A stretch of DNA of 64,000 bases. It comes from Schizochytrium sp. TIO01. Its lineage: Eukaryota > Sar > Bigyra > Thraustochytrida > Thraustochytriidae. This document shows, piece by piece, positions 24,077 to 33,385 of the stretch. The position numbers were made by a program, and so were the translations under genes. Positions within the stretch are counted from its first letter, which is position 1; each line of letters begins with the position of its first letter. The stretch spans positions 246,001 through 310,000 of the forward strand of contig SMSO01000035.1 in the NCBI GenBank assembly GCA_004764695.1, in the 5' to 3' direction. Under the pieces are notes generated by a model, which was not told where the DNA came from, ran no database searches, and was given only the letters and a program-made list of their open reading frames with translations.

Positions 24077-24225
24077 ACCAAACAAGCAAACAAACAAACA
24101 AACAAACAACGACCGGCCCACCACTAAAAGAGGGGAAAGAAAAACAAAGAAAAACAAAGAGAAACAAAGAAAATCAAAAGAAAAACAAAAGAGAAACAAA
24201 AGAAAACAAGAAAAACAAAGAAAGA
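24077..24225. repeat. CAAA/GAAAAACAAA low-complexity tract
   Basis: An uninterrupted CAAA array to about 24109, then after a short unique spacer a degenerate decamer-like GAAAAACAAA tract. The + strand is almost free of T. Confidence 0.75.
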
Positions 24226-24380
24226 AGCAAATTACGTTGTTAAATAAGGGCAAAGCGGCCGCCAGGTCAGCGCGTGCGATGTGCCAGCGCAGACCTCTTC
24301 TGCATACATACATCTTGGTCTGGAACTTATGCCTAAGCGGATTCCTAAAATCAATTCGTGGACCTAGCTACAGAACCAGG

Positions 24381-24416
24381 TCTTCTTCTTCTTATTATTA
24401 TTATTATTATTATTAT
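24381..24416. repeat. CTT then ATT trinucleotide array
   Basis: About four CTT units passing directly into about eight ATT units. Confidence 0.8.
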
Positions 24417-27219
24417 CGAGCACGTCCCATCTTCAGAACTTGAACCTCTCCGGGTCTTCTTCGAGTTCTTGAAAGCGATTTGAGTCAGCCTTTTGAGGTT
24501 CAGGTTTCTCGCTTTCGGCACCGCTCCCCGGCAGGAGTAAAGGATGGGTAACCTGTAGGAGCTCCTAGCCTCAAGATCCCGCCAGGGTACCACGCACTAA
24601 GATTCCTCTACCACTGCATAGTACCAATTTAATTTTAAGAATTGTTCTGCTTTTTTGGTTTTTAATTAATTAGAATACAAGAGTTAGTTAGTTTCTTTTA
24701 TTTTTTTATTTTTTTATTTTTTAAGTACATCTTCTCTTTAAAATTAAAAGTAGAGCTACCATTTTAAAAATGAACGAGCAAGTAAAAACACCTAACATTT
24801 TAGGTATTTTTTTAATTTAATTTTAAATGTTTTTTTATTGTTTTGTTTTTACAGTAATAGAAATCGCGAGAAGTGGAACAAAAGTAGGTAGTCAGTCGTA
24901 ATAAGCAGGTGAAAGATGAGTGGATATGAACTCAGAACAAGCAGAGGGGAAGAGCAGGGCCGGCTCTCCTTCGCCTATTTTTGATGCTCTCATATACCCT
25001 TTGTACGTATCTACCTATACAAGAAGAGCTCGTTTGTTGGAGTTTCGGTTCAACAACTCATGCCACATAAAAAAGTACTCACTCGGCAGCATTCTCTTTG
25101 GAGAATCGATCAGAGTGTAATTCGGATACTCCGTTATTATAGGAAAACCACTTTTAATTATTGTTTTCTGTAGCACGTACTAATTTAATTTAAAAAAAAT
25201 ACAAAATAAAAACAGAGACGAAGCCTCACTGCAATGAATTAAATAAAAACTATATTGCGTCAAACTGGGATTTCCGATGGTCGCACCGACAGAGGAAAAC
25301 CAACCTCAAGATTCGTGAACGATGAGCTTTCTGCAAGTGAAGTGGCACCTTAATTTGTCCAAGTTAAGAACCTCCGTCAGCTTTAAAGCCCTTCTTCATT
25401 TCAACTTTCCTGCAAACAAACAAACATACAACTCGAACCCGAGTTCGTTCTTTCAAAACTAAGAACGTGGAAAGAAAAGGGTGGACCTACGAGTTGGCAT
25501 ATTCACGTTGATATGGCGGCGCGTTGGGCTCGCGTTTGGCGGGCGTTCGTAAGCTCTTGACCTGAGTGAGCGATGGCTCTTCTGTGCCGTGAATTGTGCA
25601 ATGCTTCGAAGATTGTGCAAGCTTTGATGGAAAGGCCAAAGTTCTCTGCAATTGAAGCCTTTTCGTGCAAGTTTAGGTCCAGAGCCGTGGCTTTTCTGCG
25701 CTTATCTTGAGTCAAATGGCTGGCCATCCGGAAAAGTTCGACACAGCAGTCAGACCCCCCTTTTGAGTGCCAGTATGAGGGATCGACAGAGGGTCACCTC
25801 GGGGCCCTGCAGTGACACCCAAGGATTTCTTGCGTCTCGCCTCGATTCTGCATGTGCGTGTTCTGAGCGTCGGCGTGCGAAGAAGCGTTTGAGAAGGCTG
25901 TCGTGGCGTTCACAGAGGTTCCTTCCAATGAATTTGCTCGAAATCTGACCTATATCTAAGCTGCTTCACAGCATGAGCTCTAAAGTTGACGCAAAGAGAT
26001 GAAAGTGGCCAGGTCTTGCGTAACTATGTTTGGAGAATAGAGACGCACGCCTTGTAGATATACTACCTTTGGAAAAGAGCACTGCCGGTTCTACTTTTAA
26101 AGGCTCGCAATATTGGCTTGCGCGAACAGTGTACTTTCTGCGTAGGGGTGCAAGCAGGGGCACGGGAGAGCATTTTGCGATCGTGCCCTGATACAAGTTT
26201 ACTCTGTGTGCTGGCTTCCGCCAGTGAAAATGTCGCCGATCTCCAAGCAAGCAAAAGCGGTGGTTCCAGGTTATCAAAGCTGAAGAACCGAACAGATTCG
26301 ATCAGCCAACCCACCGGCATTTGCGGAAACCCCCGCCCCCCCTGCGCAAGCATTCGCTGGCCTCTTGATCGGCGGGCCGCAGTGAACCTTCAAGTTCTCC
26401 AGAGACTGCCCGTCTGGCCAACCAATTATCATAAATATATAACTATATACATAAATATCTGCTGTCATATTGGATTGTTTATGAATCTAAAAGGTAATGC
26501 AAAGTAGGCGCATAAGCATTGTTAGCACGTTGGAGATGAGAGAGAACTAATGTGGGACTGTCATATGATTGGTTTGTTGTTTAGTTCGATGGATGGCTTG
26601 GACGAGACAAAAATCTAAACCGTGAGCCGCTGCCAAACCAACCTTCCGCCAATGCAGCAGAAGAAAGAACTCGCGTGGAGATCGGAGACAGTCGCCGCGG
26701 TCCCTGAATTTATGGGAGGCAGTTTACAGCAACGGTACCTGCGACTTTGCAGACGAAAGACTTTTCCATCGAAGAAAAATCTTTCACAATGTCCGCTCTA
26801 TCTATAGATGCAAATAACAATGACTGGCAGAGCGTGCTCCTCCACTGAAGCTTCTTCTGCCAATACACCGCGTTTTGTAACACCAGATGCGATATACGTC
26901 ACTGAACTGGATATCTAGTATTGATGCATTGCCTTACCAGACCACGCGTAATTGTTAGAAGCCGTCTCGAAGCACTGTGGACACCGTGAGCTGCCATTTC
27001 TTCGATTGATTGTTGACGTTGCGTTTTTCGATTTGAGGTGGAGAAAAGCTTGGCCGTATTGGCTCCAACGTCTAAAGTGGGTTGGACAAACGAAGAGAAT
27101 TGGCGTCGAATGGTTGGCTGTCCTGAGTTATGAAGCGAGGCATGCCTCGGAGCCAACTCGTGTCTTCTTTCTTCGTAACATTGCTGGTCTCGAGTTTCTA
27201 TCGCTTATTCTGCACTTTG

Positions 27220-27280
27220 CATTACATTGTATTACATTGTATTACATTGTATTTATTGCATTGCATTGCATTATCTGCTG
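27220..27280. repeat. ATTACATTGT decamer array with TTGCA tail
   Basis: Three copies of ATTACATTGT followed by several TTGCA pentamers, echoing the pentamer family seen at 12101-12164. Confidence 0.8.
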
Positions 27281-28738
27281 CCTCCAGTGGCAAAAGAAAA
27301 GAAAGCAGGGCTGACAGGCAAAGCTTTGCATAATTGAATGGCCGTAAAGGCCGCCGTTTTGCGGTCGTGAGACTTGAAGGGAATGCGAAGGTTTGGTCGA
27401 ACCACGTCGATTGATTCTAATTACACTGCGCGCATATGTCTTCTTCTTCCTGGATACAGAACCGAAGAAAATAATGCTTTCCGTTTCTTCATCCTCTTTT
27501 CAACTTTATTTTATTACTGCTTTGAGGGAGGAAAAAAGAACTTTTCACCTGCAAATGATAGTCGTCCAATCAAACTCTTTTTAGCTTTAAAAAGGAAACT
27601 GATTCCGGCTTAAAGCAAGGACCCTTATCATCATTACTATTTACCTAAATTATTATATTGTTTTACTAATTTAAAGTAGTACATACTGGAGCGAAGTGAA
27701 GGAGTTTTTGCTGAGGACGCTGTGAAGGCCAGTGCCGACGCTGCTCTGACGCGGCTTCTGACTCTAATGTCGCCTTCGCCGGTCCAATCGAATCAACTTT
27801 AAAACGCGATTCCACAGAGCGAAAAGAGAATCAGGCGCCCTCAGAGCCTAGAAAACCGCCTGCTGGCGCCGGGAAAACTATTTTCCCGACGCCACTAAAA
27901 AGAAGGAAAAGGGTAAACAGGAAAGGAAACGAAAGAGAATGAAGAAACAAACAATAAACAGATAAACAAATAAGTAGATAGATATAAGAATAGATGCAGT
28001 CAAGGAAAGGAAGGACATGAGCGAAAGAAAGAAAGCAAGCTGCGGAGTAAATGAATGAGGGAACTGCGAGTGGCGAACAAAGAGATAACCAACCATCGAA
28101 GCTTAATAAGTCATGGTGAACGCCGGATATTGGCAGCATGGTAGCAGTTTTGCATGTCTACAGTAAAGAGTTTTAATGATTGTGTGTCAGTTTACTCATT
28201 TAGAGAAAGAAGGTTTAGTACTTTTGGTAATTTAACTTAATTGAAAGCTTGTTTCGGCCTGTTCATCCTCGTGTATCTCTTCTTTTTCATATCTTTTTAA
28301 TTAAAAATATAATCGAAAAGGTGCCTTCACTTCCTCGCGCTTCATGCAAAGAAATATGCACACGTAGCACCTTTGATTCACATGTTGACAATCAGAAATG
28401 GCCCTTCATAACATTTGGCTTCGGACTCCCTCGTTTCCGAATAGCAATGGCTTAAAAGACGCGCTTCCTTTTCTTTGGTCGCGCTCAGATTATTTTTCAT
28501 CTCTTTTTCTTTTTACCATTGAAACTTTTTTCTTCTTTCTTTGGCAAATAAATAGATAAATAAATACATAAATAAATACATAAATATTACCTGCCTCTTT
28601 TGCGAACTGATATTGAAAATATTTTGTTCCGGTTTCCGCATTCAAATATCTCCTCTCACTTGGAATGATGGTCTTGTTAGCGAGAAGAGGATACTTTGGA
28701 GGAAGATAAGTACTCTTTCAATGACTAAACTTAAAAGA

Positions 28739-28764
28739 GCGAGCGAGCGAGCGAGTGAGCGAGC
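28739..28764. repeat. GAGC tetranucleotide array
   Basis: About six GAGC units with one T substitution. Confidence 0.75.
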
Positions 28765-28953
28765 ATATTTAGCATTTACTAACAAACTAACTAACTATCT
28801 TTTTATTAAATTATTTTCTCTCTTCTTCTTCTTCAAGTTCTTCTCTTTAATTTCTTTTTATTTTAAGTTAGAAAGAAAACTAAAAGACGTCCTCATCATC
28901 GCTGATCCTCATAAGTCTAACTACTGAGACTGGCAAGGTCAAAGAAAGCAAGA

Positions 28954-28990
28954 AAGCAAAGCAAAGCAAAGCAAAGCAAAGCGAAGCAAA
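28954..28990. repeat. GCAAA pentanucleotide array near the ATP-grasp gene
   Basis: Seven GCAAA units with one GCGAA variant, about 180 bases upstream of the ATP-grasp start codon. It is the same unit as at 12575-12655 and lies within the likely promoter. Confidence 0.85.
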
Positions 28991-29172
28991 CCCCAAACGC
29001 AGCGGCTCCCACCCAGCCCTTCCAGTATTGATCGGTGCTGCTTCTGTTGAACAACCTGTATCCTTTGCTCTTGGACGACAACGTTGCCAAGACCAAGCAA
29101 GACAGAATCAGCACGTCATCAATTTAATTGATTAATTAGCGCAAGTAGCAGCAGCACCTTCAGAAAGCCATC

Positions 29173-30570
29173 ATGCAGCACAATGACATGACCGCCTCGG
29201 AGTCCAACGTGACATCCTCCATGGCCGCCATGAGCGTGTCCGAACACCGCTCCCCGCACGTGAACAAGGACTCCGCCATCGCCGTCGTCTGCCCTTTCTC
29301 CTCTGGCGAGCTCCTCGCCGAGCGTATCCGTGAGCTCGGCTACAAGCTCGTACTCGTGTTCCTGTGCAAGAAGGCCGAAGACGGTGTGCTCAGCTGCGTG
29401 GTTGAGGGTGACTACGAGGTCTTCTTCACTGGAGACTACTCGCAGACCGTTCAGCTCCTCCGTGAGCTGCCCTGCAAGGTTGAGCTCATCATCCCCGGTG
29501 CCGAGAACGGAGTCATTGTCGCAGACCACCTCGCCGCCACAATGGGCCTCGTCCACAACCCCACAGAATACAGCGTTGCTCGCCGCAGCAAGTACCTCAT
29601 GGGCGAGACCATCAGAGCCGCTGGAGTGCGTGCTGTAAAGCAGACAATTGCAACCGAATGGGAGCACATTGAGAGCTTCATCCTGGACTGGAACCCGAAT
29701 CCTTTCAAGGTCATCGTGAAGCCTAACGCCTCTGCTGGATCTGATGATGTGTTTCTCTGCAAGAACATTGACGAAGTCCGTGCTGCGTTTGACTGCATCA
29801 ACGGCGCCATTAACGAGTTTGGTGAGGTGAACGAGGGTGTGCTCGTACAGGAGTTCTTGGAGGGAACCGAGTTTGTTGTTGACTCAGTCAGCCGCAATGG
29901 AGAGCACAAGGTCATTGCCATCTGGCAGTACGACAAGCGTTCTTTGAACGGACAATTCAACAACTACTTCGGTATGCAGCTCCGTGCCGTTACCACGGAG
30001 CTTGAGGAGGCGCTTGTTGCTTACAACGCCGAGGTTCTCGACGCTCTTCACATTAACCACGGACCCTCCCACGCCGAGATCTTCGTCACTCGCGACGATA
30101 TCGTCCTTGTCGAAGTCGGTGCTCGTATCCACGGTGGCCACGGCACATGGAAGCCCCTGGCCCAAGCTGCTTACGGCTACAACCAGATCGACGAGACCGT
30201 CAACGCCTACATGCGTCCTGACCTCTTCGAAGCCCTCCCGCCATACCCCATGGAGCTCCGTGTCCATGCTCGCGAAGTCTTCCTCGTGAACCGCTTCGAT
30301 GGAATCCTCCGCAGCCTTGACGGCATGGAGCGTGTCCGCAGCCTCAACTCCTTCCTCAAGGAGGACCTTTCTGTGCGCCCTGGCTCGCGTATGACCAAGA
30401 CCATTGACCTCTTTACCATGCCCGGCCGTGTCCAGCTTCTGCACCACGATGCCGAGCAGGTCAAGCAAGACTACATTCGCATCCACGAGATGCTTCTCGA
30501 TGGCGATGTGTTCGAAATTGTCCACGATGACAAGTCCATCGAGGCCAATGCTGGTCCTGCCGAGGAGTAA
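29173..30570 (+). CDS. ATP-grasp ligase, carnosine-synthase/BacD-like
   Basis: A 465-residue ATP-grasp enzyme. The family joins a carboxylate to an amine or similar nucleophile through an acyl-phosphate, using ATP. Order: a pre-ATP-grasp Rossmann-like domain at about residues 35-150, the ATP-binding strand and glycine-rich loop near 180-190 (VIVKPNASAGSDDV), the nucleotide-binding VQEFLEGTEFVVDS block near 225, the metal-binding VEVGARIHGGHG block near 314, and a C-terminal lobe. The layout fits stand-alone amino-acid ligases rather than the large purine or carbamoyl-phosphate enzymes. The substrate cannot be read from sequence. The gene is strongly biased to C- or G-ending codons (AAG, CTC, GTC, GAG), unlike its neighbours, suggesting high expression. 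The ATG lies in GCCATCATGC; the next Met codons at residues 6, 17 and 20 are alternatives. Confidence 0.85.
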   Translation: MQHNDMTASESNVTSSMAAMSVSEHRSPHVNKDSAIAVVCPFSSGELLAERIRELGYKLVLVFLCKKAEDGVLSCVVEGDYEVFFTGDYSQTVQLLRELPCKVELIIPGAENGVIVADHLAATMGLVHNPTEYSVARRSKYLMGETIRAAGVRAVKQTIATEWEHIESFILDWNPNPFKVIVKPNASAGSDDVFLCKNIDEVRAAFDCINGAINEFGEVNEGVLVQEFLEGTEFVVDSVSRNGEHKVIAIWQYDKRSLNGQFNNYFGMQLRAVTTELEEALVAYNAEVLDALHINHGPSHAEIFVTRDDIVLVEVGARIHGGHGTWKPLAQAAYGYNQIDETVNAYMRPDLFEALPPYPMELRVHAREVFLVNRFDGILRSLDGMERVRSLNSFLKEDLSVRPGSRMTKTIDLFTMPGRVQLLHHDAEQVKQDYIRIHEMLLDGDVFEIVHDDKSIEANAGPAEE

Positions 30571-31583
30571 ACTCTCGCACGCTGTGTTTTGCCGTAATCC
30601 CTTATCATACTGTCCCGCCTACGCGCTCTGCTTCGCGATGAGTACTTTAGTTTCGACCCGTATCTGATACCAACCCATCTTGTGTGATTGTCTGTTTTCA
30701 TATGTTTGCTTTTCTTGCGGTGCAGTTCTTTGTACTCCTCACATTTCGTTGTTGATCTTGCCCTCGCCCGATGCATTAAATCTTGCAACAGCTCTTCCGA
30801 ATAACAAACTATTTTCCAAGGTATTTAAAATGCTCAATACATTCATTATTTTTATGTCTTCTCGTCCATAGGAAAGCTCATTTGATCAATCACTATGCTT
30901 GTGATGAAGAGTGAGTGCCCTTGCGTACATCATTGTTTGTGTTGCTCATTTGTGCTGCTTTGGCTCCCGTGTGGTCTATCTCTGACAACCGCAGCTACTG
31001 GGCTAAAATAAAATCATGTGGCTAGACAATCATTATTGTGCAACATCGATTTATTGAATCTAGATCTAACATGGCTCTGCTGAACCATAAAAGAGATCAC
31101 GCTTTCGTATTCTTCCTACACTTCAAGATGAGACCCCATTCTCCATTACAATTACATTACCCTACTAGTGCCTACATTACCCTACTAGTGCCTACTTATG
31201 AACCTGATCGTTGTAAAGAATAGCCAAGAATTTTCGTCGAGAGGAATTGAAGTTGGTATGTAAGGACTGGACCAAATTATACAACTTGCTCATGGACCAT
31301 TAGAAATAAAGTTGAATACTTGAAGCCAAAGACCTGCCTTTCCCGAAGTTCCCTGATGTGTCGTCACACTCGCGAACGTCAACGACCGTGGAAATAACTG
31401 ATGACGTTTTTTAATGAACAAAGTGTCACTCTGTTATAGGCGCAGTAGGAGTTGAACAAAATGATGATACTCTGATCTTCTACGTGTTAAGTAAGTGCGA
31501 TCAAGGAATGCAATAACAGCAAACCCGATTGCGAGGCAGGTTGGAGCAGAACCACAGAGGCTTTGGAGGTCATAGACGGGATC
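30571..31583. other. Intergenic region, ATP-grasp gene to selenoprotein gene
   Basis: No gene is visible. A 20-base unit occurs twice in tandem at 31153-31192. The final part is presumably the promoter of the selenoprotein W-like gene. Confidence 0.5.
31153..31192. repeat. Tandem duplication of a 20-base unit
   Basis: TACATTACCCTACTAGTGCC occurs twice head to tail without mismatch, followed by the first three bases of a third copy. It lies about 390 bases upstream of the selenoprotein W-like start codon. Confidence 0.9.
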
Positions 31584-32009
31584 ATGGTTGCGACGATCAA
31601 GGTGCAGTACTGTGGAGGGTGAGGTAAGTATGGCTTGTTTGTTTTTAATTAGAGGCAACTTCGTGCGGAGTATTCTGGTGTTAAAAAAGTTGAGGCTAAC
31701 TTTCTTGATTCTTGGCGTCGCATGCAATCTCAATCTAATTGATCTGCTGCGTGCTTGCATGGTGGTGACGGTTAGGCTACGCTCGCCATTTCCTTCGGCT
31801 CAAGAATGAGCTTTATGAGGAATTTGGCGAGGACGTCAAGGTTGTGGGTGCGGAGGATCCCGGCACGACAGGAAACTTCGAGGTAACCCTCGTCGAGACC
31901 GGTGCGCTACTTCACTCCAAGACGAATCGTGGCCAAGGGAAAATGTCAGTCCCCTGCTGAAGTTCAGGCTATCGTGGACCAGATTCAGGATTACCTCGAT
32001 AGCAAATAG
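31584..32009 (+). CDS. SELENOW: Selenoprotein W-like (Rdx family), Sec-UGA, one intron, one frame break
   Basis: Exon 1 is 31584-31623 and reads MVATIKVQYCGG, then TGA, then the first base of a Gly codon. A GTAAGT donor follows at 31624 and a GGTTAG acceptor ends at 31775. Exon 2 continues GYARHFLRLKNELYEEFG, and further on has GTTGNFEVTLVETGALLHSK. This is the SelW pattern: a CxxU redox motif followed by GY, then the GxxxVTL-ETG-L-HSK core. The TGA at 31620-31622 sits exactly where selenocysteine occurs. After a GQGK stretch the frame breaks at an A4 run (31940-31943): frame one stops at 31958, while a one-base shift continues CQSPAEVQAIVDQIQDYLDSK, a normal family C-terminus, to TAG at 32007. 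The break may be a sequence error or real damage. Length about 90 residues, normal for SelW. I could not find a convincing SECIS element. Confidence 0.85.
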
Positions 32010-32205
32010 ATATGGGGACATTCGTCTCGTGGTGAGGTGCGCTTTTATGCACCTCTTGCCCATTCGACAGCACTGCCACTGCAATAAGAGACCAAACACC
32101 AATGCTCTTCATTTTACCGAATTCCGCTTTATCTTTTTTCGCCATTGCAAAGTTCATCTCTTATGCTTCTTCTTTAAGAGAAGAGGGCGTCTTGTCACAA
32201 CATTG

Positions 32206-32268
32206 TTTTGCAAGCCTTTGGTTGATGTACTCTGAGACAAGCCCAATATGAAGAACCAAGGCTCAAAG
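32206..32268 (+). promoter_or_regulatory. Long hairpin in the selenoprotein 3' region
   Basis: TTTTG-CA-AGCCTTTGGTT at 32206-32223 pairs with AACCAAGGCT-CAAAG at 32254-32268, giving about 15 base pairs with a two-base and a one-base bulge around a 30-base loop. It starts about 200 bases after the expected stop, a normal distance for a SECIS. However, the SECIS hallmarks (AUGA at the foot of the 5' strand, GA opposite, AA in the apical loop) are not in the right places. Its function is unknown. Confidence 0.4.
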
Positions 32269-32944
32269 TATACTACGGCTCTTCCACTGTAGGGGTCTTG
32301 CCTGTTCCGACTCTGGGTTATATTTTGCTCTGTTGTTTCAATGTTTCTATTAATCAACTTACAACATGTTGCCTTTTCATTCATCCTTGGTGCTTCTCCA
32401 CTCCTCCGTTTGATCGATTCGTTAGGTGCTTAAATTAAGCCAACGTATTAGTAGAGCACATTTAATTTTATTCTAGACACGGCAGAATTGTTGAATAGCC
32501 CCGGAATCACATCTGATTAACTAATATTTAGTTGTTTAATTTATCCGAGAGCAAGGGCAGATAAGCAATTGAACTTATCTTCAAATACATAATTGCAACG
32601 GCAACTAGCCAAGGCAACTTGCCTGACCAATACAAAGAAGTCTTGCCTTTTTTAACCAATTTAAAAGAAACAAAACTTTGGAAATTAAAATCCGTTCTCG
32701 TAAATATTCAAAATGATAGACAATAAGAACAGAGTCTTCAAATTATTTTATTTTCTAGATAGCCTTTTCTTCGCCTAGAGATGCACCCTTCGTGATGCCA
32801 ACCCAACTCAGCAGCTATATTAAAGGGGGGTTGAGTAAATATGCTTTCCCCCATCTCTGGCTGATATATATGCGCAAGGGACTTCCAAACTTTGTTAGTG
32901 ATGTTTTTTGAAGGGAAAATAACAAGGGCTAATAGCTAAACCCA

Positions 32945-32976
32945 GACTTGGTGATCATCGGACTTGGTGATCATCG
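32945..32976. repeat. Tandem duplication of a 16-base unit
   Basis: GACTTGGTGATCATCG occurs twice head to tail without mismatch. Confidence 0.9.
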
Positions 32977-33385
32977 CCGCCCTGGACGAGTAATTAATCC
33001 TTAGCAACCATCGTTTCATCTGAAACCACAGAGGAGATCAAAGAGATGGCGAATGAGTGGATCCACCTGCCTGATTCTTAAGTACATTTAAAATGTATCA
33101 AAATCACAGCGTGTTCCGAACGTAAGGTGTAATAAAACCTCTCATAGGTGGTATCAACCATGCCAAGAACGAATCCATTTGTTTTCAATGCTGTTGCTAC
33201 TGCTGCTGTTATGGCTGTTGTCAAATGTTGGGACTGTAACGGAAGTTCCGCGACGGTCCCGCACAAAAATCGATTCAAACGAGTTGATCGTAAGCAAAAA
33301 CAAAGAAATGAGACTAGAAACAATACCAAGGATGTTGAAACTTCAAACGTCCAAGGTTTTAAAGTGTGTGTTAATCCCGTTCTGC

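Larger units (their letters stand above)
9490..29172. other. Gene-poor, microsatellite-rich region of about 20 kb
   Basis: I find no gene I can defend between the sterol reductase and the ATP-grasp gene. All open frames are short, many lack an ATG, and those that translate most cleanly run through simple repeats. More than a dozen tetra-, penta- and trinucleotide arrays are listed separately. Two short minus-strand stretches (15034-15174 and 21126-21288) look like terminal exons and are listed as weak candidates. A TATAAAG at 16000-16006 (+) has promoter-like surroundings, but no credible reading frame follows it. No tRNA, rRNA, transposase, reverse transcriptase or long terminal repeat was recognised. 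Confidence 0.6.
32010..33385. other. Region between the selenoprotein and cullin genes
   Basis: It contains the selenoprotein 3' untranslated region, with a strong hairpin at 32206-32268, and a tandem 16-base repeat at 32945-32976. ATG-started frames at 33160 and 33188 (+) translate to basic peptides, the second with a leucine-rich start, and run antisense into the cullin 3' end; I do not accept them as genes. Confidence 0.45.

Noticed and set aside
25503-25727. Helix-turn-helix-like minus-strand frame
   Set aside because: Superficial resemblance to transposase DNA-binding segments; too short, with no catalytic part nearby.
32010-32400. Search for a canonical SECIS element
   Set aside because: ATGA occurs at 32248, but the sequence after it does not fold with a GA-containing 3' strand; I do not claim a SECIS.
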